Assembly (NCBI GenBank): GCA_934177995.1
Contig: CAKPPW010000001.1
Coordinates: 1-64,000, forward strand
Source of the DNA: an uncultured Bacilli bacterium
Lineage (GTDB): Bacteria > Bacillota_I > Bacilli_A > RF39 > UBA660
Length of the DNA stretch: 64,000 nucleotides
Reading direction: 5' to 3'
Shown piece after piece: positions 57,095 through 64,000 of the stretch (positions within the stretch are counted from its first letter, which is position 1; the number at the start of each line of letters is the position of its first letter). Position numbers and translations under genes: made by a program. The notes below the pieces were generated by a model that was given only the letters and a program-made list of their open reading frames with translations, searched no databases and was not told the DNA's origin.

Positions 57095-57934
57095 ATGAGT
57101 CCAGTATCGTTAGATGAAAAATTAAAAATTATTTGGAGTGTGATATCCTCATCACCTCTTTACTTAATATTCTTTGTTGCTATTGCTGTATTAGTTTTTC
57201 TATTCAGTACTACTAATAATGCAAATAAGAAGCAAAGTAGAAAAACATATTTCCTAATTTATTCAGCTTTCTTTATCTATCTTGCTATTCAATATGGTGA
57301 AAGTTTTTCTACCTTAGTAGATTATGCAGTTAATCAAGTATTCATTGGTTATTATTTTCCTAATATAGTAATATATATATGTATGCTTTTAATAGCAACA
57401 ATTATTACTTTAGTAAGTATTTTTCATAAAAATATATCTAGAATAATTAAAGTATTAAACTCAATTATTTATGGATTACTAGTTTATTTCTTAGTATTAA
57501 TGTTAAGTATTGTTAATAACTTAAAAGTAGATGTATTTGATTTAAAAGAGTTATACAGTAGTGACAAAGTTCGTAGTTTATTAGAATTTAGTATGTTTCT
57601 ATTTGTAACTTGGGTACTAGTCTTGGTAGTTTACCATTTTATTCGTAAATATCAAGAAAAGAAAAGAGAAGATACTAAAGAAGAGTTTGTTAACTATAAT
57701 GTTATTCATAACTTTGATGAGGAAAAAGTATTGTCGCCTCGTAAACAATATACTTATTTTGAACAACCAAAAGTGGAGAAACAAGAAGTAAAAGAAGAAA
57801 AGAAAGAAGAACCATTTACTATTGAAGAATATAAATTAATGTTAAAGGTTCTTAAAGAAGAAAAATTAAAAGAACAACAACAAATGAATTCATTAACAGA
57901 ATTAAATCGTTTATATCAGAGTATTGGAGAATAG
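57095..57934 (+). CDS. Multi-pass membrane protein of the adhesin–sortase operon
   Basis: A 279-residue protein with about four or five helices (roughly 21-41, 53-70, 86-107, 123-147, 168-189) and a long charged C-terminal cytoplasmic tail (about 195-279) likely to be a coiled coil (IEEYKLMLKVLKEEKLKEQQQMNSLTELNRLYQ). AGGGGGTG precedes ATG 57095; several in-frame GTG/TTG codons just upstream overlap that site. It follows the sortase by 21 bases and ends at a terminator, so it is the third gene of the operon. No family recognised. It may help display or assemble the adhesin; this is inferred from position only. Confidence 0.75.
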   Translation: MSPVSLDEKLKIIWSVISSSPLYLIFFVAIAVLVFLFSTTNNANKKQSRKTYFLIYSAFFIYLAIQYGESFSTLVDYAVNQVFIGYYFPNIVIYICMLLIATIITLVSIFHKNISRIIKVLNSIIYGLLVYFLVLMLSIVNNLKVDVFDLKELYSSDKVRSLLEFSMFLFVTWVLVLVVYHFIRKYQEKKREDTKEEFVNYNVIHNFDEEKVLSPRKQYTYFEQPKVEKQEVKEEKKEEPFTIEEYKLMLKVLKEEKLKEQQQMNSLTELNRLYQSIGE

Positions 57935-57957
57935 AAAAAAATCTATTCTTTTTTTTG
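57928..57957 (+). terminator. Rho-independent terminator
   Basis: An 8-bp stem AGAATAGA (57928-57935) / TCTATTCT (57942-57949) and an eight-T run. It ends the adhesin–sortase operon. Confidence 0.85.
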
Positions 57958-58019
57958 CCTTTACTGGTATTAACTGTTAATTTAAGATATAATTAATATG
58001 GAGAGTGAGGGAAGAGAAG

Positions 58020-60113
58020 ATGGATTTAGAAAACTTAAATAAAGAGCAGAAGAAAGCAGTATTATATAACGAAGGACCTCTTCTTATTCTAGCAGGTGCA
58101 GGTAGTGGTAAGACTAAAGTTTTAACTACTAAGATAGCATATTTAATCAAAGAAAAAGGTATATCACCTTATGAAGTACTTGCTATAACATTTACTAATA
58201 AAGCAGCTAAAGAGATGAAGGAAAGAGTAGAAAATTTAATTGGCGAAGAAGCTCGTTTTATTCAGATATCTACCTTCCATTCCTTTGGATTAAGACTATT
58301 AAGAGAAAATTGTAAAGACTTAGGGTATGATCCTAATTTCGTTATAATGGATAGTGATGATTCATTAGTAATAGTTAAAAAAATAATGAAAGACTTGAAC
58401 TATGATATAAAACAGTTTAGTCCTAAAGCTGTTAAGAATAAAATAAGTAGTTGTAAAAATGAGCTTATGACACCTAATGATTATGAGAAATATGTAGCAG
58501 GTGACTTTGATCAAATAATATTAGATGTTTATAGAAAATATGAAGAAAAATTAAAGAGTAGTAATGCTGTTGATTTTGATGATTTGTTACTACTACCTAT
58601 AAAATTATTTAGAAAACATAAAGATATTTTAGAGATGTATCAAAATAGATATAAGTATATTCTAATAGATGAGTATCAAGATACTAATGAAGCTCAATAT
58701 ATATTATCTAAAATGATAAGTGCTAAATATAAAAATATTTGTGTAGTAGGAGATGCTGATCAAGCCATATATGGTTTTAGAGGAGCTAATTATAAGAATA
58801 TTTTAAACTTTGAAAAGGATTATCCTAATGCCTTAAGTATTAAACTAGAGCAAAATTATAGATCAACTAAAAATATCTTGGATGCAGCTAACTGTGTTAT
58901 TAGAAATAATCAGAGTAGGAAAGAAAAGAATCTTTGGTCAACTAAAGGTGATGGTGAGAAAGTTACTTATTATAGAGCCTATGATCAACTAGATGAAGCT
59001 CATCAAGTAGCTAGTTTCATTAAAAAGATACAAGATAGTGGTAAAAGTCTAAGTCAAGTAGCTATACTTTATAGAACTAATGCTCAGTCTCGTGTAATGG
59101 AAGAAGAATTACTAAAAGATAGTATTCCCTATCACATAGTAGGAGGTTTAAGTTTCTATTCAAGAAAAGAAATTAAAGACTTATTAGCATACTTAAAATT
59201 AATCTATAATGAAAAAGATGATGTTAGTTTACTAAGAGTTATTAATACACCTAAAAGAGGAATAGGACTTAAGACTATTCAGGCTTTACAGACTAAGGCT
59301 GACATAAATAACTTTAGTTTATTTGAAGCAATTGATGGTGGTAAAGAACAACCATTTAAGGATTTAATCTTATCACTAAAGAAAGTATCAGAAACGGTAA
59401 GTCTTACAGAGTTAATTGATAAAGTCTTAGATGCTAGTGGAATTAGAAGAGAACTAGAAGCAGAAAAAAGTATAGAAGCAGAAGTTAGACTTGAAAACTT
59501 AAAGGAATTTAAATCTATCACCAAAGCTTTTGAAGAAAGACTAGGTCTAGTATCATTAGAAGACTTTCTATATGAAGTTAGTTTAGTAAATGATAAAGAT
59601 GAATATAGTGAAGCTAATGATAAAGTAAGCTTGATGACTGTTCATTCTGTCAAAGGACTTGAGTTTGATATTGTATTTGTTATTGGACTTGAAGAAGGGA
59701 TTTTTCCACATATGAATAGTCTATATAGTAGTTATGATGTGGAAGAAGAGCGAAGACTTTGCTATGTAGCTATAACAAGAGCAAGAGAAAAACTATATCT
59801 GTTTAATGCTAGACGAAGAGTACTGTTTGGTAATGAACAAATTAATCCACCAAGTAGATTCTTAGGAGAAATAGATAAAGATTTATTAGAAACTAATACA
59901 GTAGCAAGGAAAGAACCAGAAAAGAAGATAGATGTAAATAGTGTCTTAAGAGATGAAGAGATAGATTATCAAGTAGGAGACTATGTTGTACATGACCACT
60001 TTGGTAGAGGCAAGGTAGTAGATGTTACTAACTCTTTAGTTACAGTTGCTTTTCCACTACCATTTGGTGTTAAAAAATTATTAAAAAATCATAAAAGTTT
60101 AGCAAAAATTTAG
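58020..60113 (+). CDS. pcrA: ATP-dependent DNA helicase PcrA (UvrD family)
   Basis: A 3'-5' superfamily 1A helicase for repair and replication-fork upkeep that also removes RecA. The 697 residues have Walker A AGAGSGKT (25-32), TFTNKAAKEMKER, LIDEYQDTN (Walker B), GDADQAIYGFRGA, LEQNYRSTKNIL, SLMTVHSVKGLEFDIVFVIGLEEGIFPH and RRLCYVAITRARE. The C-terminus (YQVGDYVVHDHFGRGKVVDV...) is the Tudor-like RNA-polymerase-binding end of PcrA. GTG 58005 is in frame, but GAGGGAAGAG marks ATG 58020. It is followed by a hypothetical gene, a nucleotidyltransferase and ligA; pcrA–ligA is a Bacillus pair. Confidence 0.98.
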   Translation: MDLENLNKEQKKAVLYNEGPLLILAGAGSGKTKVLTTKIAYLIKEKGISPYEVLAITFTNKAAKEMKERVENLIGEEARFIQISTFHSFGLRLLRENCKDLGYDPNFVIMDSDDSLVIVKKIMKDLNYDIKQFSPKAVKNKISSCKNELMTPNDYEKYVAGDFDQIILDVYRKYEEKLKSSNAVDFDDLLLLPIKLFRKHKDILEMYQNRYKYILIDEYQDTNEAQYILSKMISAKYKNICVVGDADQAIYGFRGANYKNILNFEKDYPNALSIKLEQNYRSTKNILDAANCVIRNNQSRKEKNLWSTKGDGEKVTYYRAYDQLDEAHQVASFIKKIQDSGKSLSQVAILYRTNAQSRVMEEELLKDSIPYHIVGGLSFYSRKEIKDLLAYLKLIYNEKDDVSLLRVINTPKRGIGLKTIQALQTKADINNFSLFEAIDGGKEQPFKDLILSLKKVSETVSLTELIDKVLDASGIRRELEAEKSIEAEVRLENLKEFKSITKAFEERLGLVSLEDFLYEVSLVNDKDEYSEANDKVSLMTVHSVKGLEFDIVFVIGLEEGIFPHMNSLYSSYDVEEERRLCYVAITRAREKLYLFNARRRVLFGNEQINPPSRFLGEIDKDLLETNTVARKEPEKKIDVNSVLRDEEIDYQVGDYVVHDHFGRGKVVDVTNSLVTVAFPLPFGVKKLLKNHKSLAKI

Positions 60114-60125
60114 GAGGGTTTAAAA

Positions 60126-60836
60126 ATGGAAAATAGAATAAGACAAGGATATCAATTAGAGGTAAATAAAAATTTAGTTCATCGCTTAGAAGGGAAATTA
60201 GTAAGTAATTGTGGAAACAGTGAAATTGAACTAAGTAAGAACGAATTATCGGCATTTAATAGATTTATTGTAGTTAAAGGAAATATATTAAGTGATAAGA
60301 AACTAACAATAGATTATTCATTAGATGAAGGATTATTTACAGCAAAAATGAAAAAAACAGGGAAGAAAGGTAATGAGTATACTACTGCTTTAGTACAAAG
60401 TAATTCTTTAATTAATACACTTAATAATTTAAATGACTATTTAGCTTGGTATGGAAAAGACATAGAAAACTCTATTGATACAATTAATACTAATTTAGAT
60501 AAAGATTATAGTTTAGTACTATTAAAAGATGCTTGTAGTTTTTTAAAAGCTGATGATAATTATCAAAAGTTATTAATTAATAGAGTAAGTGAAAGAACGG
60601 CAAGTATATTTTCAATGTTTCCTAATATTATAAAAAAAGTATCTGATAATGATTCAATGGTGATGGCTGTTGTTAAAGAAAATGAAAAATATATTGTTAA
60701 GAGTAGAGACTTTTTAACTGGTAAAGAAGAGAAAAGTGAAGAGTTTGATGATTTATTAGAAGGTTTAGTTACCGTTGATAAAAAAATAGAAAGAGAAAAG
60801 AAGGGTAGAAAGATTTTATGCAAAAAACATTATTAG
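60126..60836 (+). CDS. Protein of unknown function between pcrA and ligA
   Basis: A 236-residue protein with no signal peptide or membrane helix. The first third has strand patterns (RIRQGYQLEVNKNLVHRLEGKLVSN), followed by helices (ALVQSNSLINTLNNLNDYLAWYGKDIENSIDTI) and a basic tail (KIEREKKGRKILCKKHY). I recognise no family. AGGAGGG precedes ATG 60126, 12 bases after the pcrA stop, and its end overlaps the next start by 19 bases, so it is embedded in the pcrA operon and probably co-translated. A role in DNA or nucleotide metabolism is suggested only by that context. Confidence 0.72.
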   Translation: MENRIRQGYQLEVNKNLVHRLEGKLVSNCGNSEIELSKNELSAFNRFIVVKGNILSDKKLTIDYSLDEGLFTAKMKKTGKKGNEYTTALVQSNSLINTLNNLNDYLAWYGKDIENSIDTINTNLDKDYSLVLLKDACSFLKADDNYQKLLINRVSERTASIFSMFPNIIKKVSDNDSMVMAVVKENEKYIVKSRDFLTGKEEKSEEFDDLLEGLVTVDKKIEREKKGRKILCKKHY

Positions 60837-61714
60837 TAATGGCTGCTGGAATGGGGAGCCGCTTTGGAGGACTTAAACAAATAGAACCAATGGGTCCTAA
60901 TGGAGAGTTTTTAATAGACTATTCAGTTTATGATGCAAAGTTAGCAGGATTTACTAAAATTGTCTTTATTATTAAAGAAGAAAATTACGACATATTTAAA
61001 GAAACAATAGGAAAAAGAGTAGAACCTTATATTGAAACAGAATATGTTTTTCAAGATGATTCTAATCTAAAAGAAAAATATAAAGATTTACAAACAAGAG
61101 TAAAACCACTTGGAACTGGGCATGCTATATTATGTGCAAAAGATAAAGTAAAAACACCATTTGCTATTATTAATGCAGATGACTTTTATGGAAGAGATGC
61201 CTATGTAGTAGCTAGTAAATACTTAGATAAAATTGATGATAAACATTATGCTGTAGTAGGTTATAAAGTTAGTAAAACACTTAGTCCTAATGGAGCAGCT
61301 AAAAGAGGAATTTGTAGAGAAGAAAATGGAAAATTAAAAGATTTAATCGAGAGTAGTGTTGAAAGAATTAATAATAGAATAATTGCAAGACCATTAGATG
61401 GAGACCCTGAGTTTACAGTGGAAGATGACTCACTAGTGTCAATGAATTTACTATTATTTACACCAAAGATATTTGCATACTTAGAAGAAAAATTAACGGA
61501 ATTTCTAGAAACTAATAAGAATGATTTATCTAAATGTGAATTTTTCATACCAGATGTAGTAAAAGATGCTATAAAAGAAGATAGGGTAGAAGTTGACTTA
61601 TTAAGTACAAATGCTATTTGGCATGGAGTTACTTATAAAGAAGATAAAGAAGAGGTAGTTAAGGCAATAGATGAATTAATAAAAGAAAATATTTATCCAA
61701 ATAAACTATGGTAG
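60818..61714 (+). CDS. Sugar-phosphate nucleotidyltransferase-like protein
   Basis: A 298-residue NTP-transferase. The N-terminal nucleotide-binding signature is LLVMAAGMGSRFGGLKQIEPMGPNGEFLIDYSVYDA (about residues 4-39), followed by PLGTGHAILCAKDKV and FAIINADDFYGRDAY, with the metal-binding Asp in the NADD motif. The later part (GICREENGKLKDLIESSVERI) is like other family members. Substrate cannot be set; UTP- or CTP-dependent activation of a sugar or choline-like phosphate are possibilities. GAAGGG lies upstream of ATG 60818, which overlaps the previous gene. Its position before ligA is not the usual Bacillus neighbour. Confidence 0.85.
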   Translation: MQKTLLVMAAGMGSRFGGLKQIEPMGPNGEFLIDYSVYDAKLAGFTKIVFIIKEENYDIFKETIGKRVEPYIETEYVFQDDSNLKEKYKDLQTRVKPLGTGHAILCAKDKVKTPFAIINADDFYGRDAYVVASKYLDKIDDKHYAVVGYKVSKTLSPNGAAKRGICREENGKLKDLIESSVERINNRIIARPLDGDPEFTVEDDSLVSMNLLLFTPKIFAYLEEKLTEFLETNKNDLSKCEFFIPDVVKDAIKEDRVEVDLLSTNAIWHGVTYKEDKEEVVKAIDELIKENIYPNKLW

Positions 61715-61726
61715 AGGTGAAAAACT

Positions 61727-63730
61727 ATGATACAAGAATCAATAGAGAGAATGAATGAATTAATAGATATCTTAAATGATGCTAATTATAACTATTACGT
61801 AAAAGATAATCCAACTATTACAGATCAGGAGTTTGATAAGTATCTAAGAGAATTAGAAACTATTGAGAAAAATCATCCAGACTGGAAAAGAAATGATTCT
61901 CCTACTTTACATGTTGGTGGAGAGGTTATTGAATCATTTAAGAAAGTTGAACATACTATTCCTATGCTTTCTTTAGGAGATGTTTTTAGTGAAGAAGAGA
62001 TACTTGCTTTTCTAAAGAGAATAGAATCTAATGGATTTCATCCGGAGTATGTTTGCGAATTAAAGATAGATGGTTTATCAGTTTCTCTTCATTATGAAGA
62101 TGGTATTCTTGTATCAGCATCTACTAGAGGTAATGGAGTAGTAGGAGAAGATATCACTCATAATGTTAAAACTATTAAAAGTATTCCTCTTAAATTGAAA
62201 GATGCTGTAACTATTGAAGTACGTGGCGAAATATTTATGAGTAAGGATACTTTAAAAAGACTAAATGAGGAAAGAAAAGAAAAGAATCTTCCTTTATTAC
62301 AGAATACTAGAAATGCAGCTGCTGGTTCTATTAGACAATTAGATTCTAAGGTAGCTGCTAAACGTAACTTAGATGCTTTTTTGTATCATTTACCAAATCC
62401 CCTAGACTATGGAATTAAGACTCATCATGAGGCTTTAGAATATTTTAATAAGCTAGGGTTTAAGACTAATCCTAATAATAAAGTAGTAAAGAATATAGAT
62501 GAAGTAATGGACTATATTCATGAAAAAGCAGCTATTAGAGATAGTCTTCCTTATGATATTGATGGTATTGTTATAAAAGTTGATTCTATTGAGACTCAAC
62601 AAAAACTAGGTTATACTGCTAAGACTCCTAGGTGGGCTATCGCTTATAAATTTCCCGCTACCGAGGTATTAACTAAGTTAAAGGATATTATCTTTACAGT
62701 AGGTAGGACCGGTCAAATAACTCCTAATGCAATCTTAGAACCAGTTATTGTAATGGGTAGTACTATCTCAAGAGCTACGCTTCATAATGATATGTATGTT
62801 AAAGAAAAAGACTTAAAAATAGGAGATATAGTATCTATTAGAAAAGCAGGGGATGTAATTCCAGAAGTAGTAGAAGCTAAAAAGGAAAGAAGAACAGGAG
62901 CTGAAAAAGACTTTGTAATGATTAGTGAGTGTCCTATCTGTGGTACTAAGTTAGTAAAAAAGGATGAACAAGTAGATTACTATTGTCCTAATAAGTTATG
63001 TCCAGCAAGACATGTTGAAAGTTTTATTCATTTTGTTTCAAAAGGTGCAATGAACATTCAGGGACTAGGTGATCAAATAATGGAAGACCTTTATAACTTT
63101 CACTTTATAAGAGATATTAGTGATATATATTTATTAAAAAATCATAAAGATGACTTAGTAAACTTAGAAGGATATGGAGAAAAGTCTATTAGTAAATTAC
63201 TTGAGGCAATAGAAGAAAGCAAGAAAAACTCTTTAGAAAGATTATTATTTGGTTTAGGTATTCCTCATGTTGGTAAAGAAAAAGCTAAGATATTAGCAGA
63301 AAAGTTTGAAACTATGGATGCGTTATCTAAAGCAACTCTAGATGAATTAACAGATATTGATGATATTGGTTCCATAATTGCTAGTTGTGTGGTAGAATAT
63401 TTTAGCGACTCTACTAATTTAGAATTAATTAATAAGTTAAAAGAGTTAGGACTTAATATGAAATATCTTGGTAAGAAGAAAGTATTAGATGAAAACTTTT
63501 CTGGTAAAAGATTTGTTTTAACAGGAACCTTAAAAGAATTAACTAGAGATGTAGCAAAAGATAATATTGTAACTAGAGGTGGAAAATGTATAGAAAGTGT
63601 TTCATCTAAAACTGATGTAGTAATAGTAGGAGAGAATCCAGGTAGTAAATATGATAAAGCTAAATTACTTGGTATTCCTATTTGGAGTGAACAAGATTTC
63701 TTAGATAAGTTAAGAAAGGAAAATGAGTAG
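61727..63730 (+). CDS. ligA: NAD+-dependent DNA ligase
   Basis: Seals nicks in DNA replication and repair. The 667 residues follow the LigA plan: domain Ia (YNYYVKDNPTITDQEFDKYLREL), the adenylation domain with the active-site Lys113 in CELKIDG, then RGNGVVGEDITHN and IDGIVIKVD, an OB fold with VGRTGQITPNAILEPV, the four-Cys zinc finger (CPICG...YYCPNKLCPARH), helix-hairpin-helix repeats (GLGIPHVGKEKAK) and a C-terminal BRCT domain (about 590-667: FSGKRFVLTGTLKELTRD). TAGAGGTG precedes ATG 61727, 12 bases after the previous stop. Confidence 0.99.
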   Translation: MIQESIERMNELIDILNDANYNYYVKDNPTITDQEFDKYLRELETIEKNHPDWKRNDSPTLHVGGEVIESFKKVEHTIPMLSLGDVFSEEEILAFLKRIESNGFHPEYVCELKIDGLSVSLHYEDGILVSASTRGNGVVGEDITHNVKTIKSIPLKLKDAVTIEVRGEIFMSKDTLKRLNEERKEKNLPLLQNTRNAAAGSIRQLDSKVAAKRNLDAFLYHLPNPLDYGIKTHHEALEYFNKLGFKTNPNNKVVKNIDEVMDYIHEKAAIRDSLPYDIDGIVIKVDSIETQQKLGYTAKTPRWAIAYKFPATEVLTKLKDIIFTVGRTGQITPNAILEPVIVMGSTISRATLHNDMYVKEKDLKIGDIVSIRKAGDVIPEVVEAKKERRTGAEKDFVMISECPICGTKLVKKDEQVDYYCPNKLCPARHVESFIHFVSKGAMNIQGLGDQIMEDLYNFHFIRDISDIYLLKNHKDDLVNLEGYGEKSISKLLEAIEESKKNSLERLLFGLGIPHVGKEKAKILAEKFETMDALSKATLDELTDIDDIGSIIASCVVEYFSDSTNLELINKLKELGLNMKYLGKKKVLDENFSGKRFVLTGTLKELTRDVAKDNIVTRGGKCIESVSSKTDVVIVGENPGSKYDKAKLLGIPIWSEQDFLDKLRKENE

Positions 63731-63731
63731 T

Positions 63732-64000
63732 ATGGGATTAAAACTTGAAAATGATAATCATAGTGGTTTTGACGACAGTAATTATGTAACTATTGATGAA
63801 GAAAAGAAGTTAAAGAAAAAGTTTACTATTATCATGATAGTCGCTTTAGTATTAGGTACTCTTATATTTATAGATATTTTAGTAGCAAATTATACTAGTG
63901 TAGGACCATTTCTTGCAGTAAAAGTAAAAACTCATAATGATGGTGGAACCAAAGAATATTATGGATTAGGATATAAAGTTATCAAATATAAAGTTAAAGA
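63732..64000 (+). CDS. Membrane-anchored protein, 5' part (continues past window)
   Basis: Opens just after ligA. AAAGGA at 63715-63720 is 11 bases from ATG 63732 and only 2 from the in-frame ATG at 63723, so I use 63732. The visible ~89 residues are an acidic cytoplasmic segment, a KKLKKK patch, a membrane helix (about 36-57: FTIIMIVALVLGTLIFIDILVA) and the start of an extracellular domain containing TKEYYGLGYKVIKYKV, a sequence I associate with short conserved envelope proteins of Bacillota. It is probably the last part of the pcrA–ligA transcript. The 3' end is outside the window. Confidence 0.75.
   Translation, partial: MGLKLENDNHSGFDDSNYVTIDEEKKLKKKFTIIMIVALVLGTLIFIDILVANYTSVGPFLAVKVKTHNDGGTKEYYGLGYKVIKYKVK

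Noticed and set aside
1..64000. Alternative genetic code (TGA as Trp), as in mycoplasma-like relatives
   Set aside because: Several genes end in TGA (for example trmB) and Trp is encoded by TGG throughout.
1..64000. CRISPR arrays, insertion sequences, prophage or tRNA genes
   Set aside because: No regularly spaced repeats, transposase or phage structural genes, and no tRNA cloverleaf with a GGTTCRAATCC-type arm were found by reading both strands.

Overview
The window is a chromosomal segment of a low-GC (AT-rich) Bacillota in the class Bacilli. It most resembles the uncultured, anaerobic, gut-associated Bacilli lineages (RF39/Erysipelotrichia-like); that placement is an inference from gene content. 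TGA is used as a stop (for example the ends of trmB and the 98-aa gene at 13.4 kb), so the code is standard. Several blocks match Bacillus gene order: ezrA–rpsD–tyrS, a class A PBP next to recU then gpsB–rnpB, rodZ-like–pgsA–recA–rny, and pcrA–ligA. Class III (anaerobic) ribonucleotide reductase with its activase, formate–tetrahydrofolate ligase and phosphotransacetylase point to strict or facultative anaerobic fermentation. Cell-wall genes (PBP1, two FemAB-like enzymes, CwlD-like amidase, sortases) show a walled cell.

Layout. 0–2.5 kb: a gene end, a small membrane protein, and a minus-strand pair of thioester adhesin plus sortase. 2.7–7.3 kb: fhs, a DUF421 membrane protein, a CorA transporter and a possible PBECR4-type nuclease-like protein. 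7.3–11 kb (minus): two overlapping FemAB-like genes, an EEP-family phosphatase/nuclease and a small coiled-coil protein. 11–14.1 kb: trmB, a lipoprotein, an acidic disordered protein, a single-TM protein and a YtxH protein. 14.1–16.4 kb: a hairpin-enclosed micro-ORF, a 35-aa coupled ORF and a large TasA/CalY-like surface protein. 16.4–20.3 kb: T-box/tyrS, a seven-repeat propeller-like protein, a degenerate histidine-phosphatase-like protein, and rpsD (minus) with a structured leader. 20.4–24.7 kb: ezrA, a pseudopilin-like protein, two membrane proteins and a LysM protein. 24.7–28.1 kb: GNAT, DUF3048, a secreted nuclease, pta. 28.3–31.5 kb: a decay zone with an aldo/keto reductase remnant, a frameshifted flavodoxin and a metalloprotease broken by a stop just after HEAGH. 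31.5–38 kb: amidase, SOS-controlled dinD, SpoIID-like protein, phospholipase-C-like protein, Abi_2/HEPN protein, HtrA. 38–43.6 kb: a NrdD-like paralogue without the glycyl-radical domain, divergent from nrdD–nrdG–dut. 43.6–48.7 kb: PBP1, recU, a hypothetical gene, a 35-aa ORF, gpsB, rnpB. 48.7–54.4 kb: rodZ-like, pgsA, SOS-controlled recA, rny, rnjA (minus). 54.4–58 kb: a second thioester adhesin–sortase–membrane protein operon behind a structured leader. 58–64 kb: pcrA, a hypothetical, a nucleotidyltransferase, ligA and a truncated membrane protein.

The least ordinary signals are: two separate adhesin/sortase modules whose sortases keep the catalytic His and Cys but show Gln where the catalytic Arg is expected; a first-module adhesin that stops just after its VPNT motif with no membrane anchor; a radical-less NrdD paralogue facing the real nrdD; a lone prepilin-like protein overlapping ezrA; two well-spaced micro-ORFs before the TasA-like gene; and a pair of related intergenic elements upstream of fhs and recA. 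I saw no CRISPR array, tRNA gene, insertion sequence or prophage.
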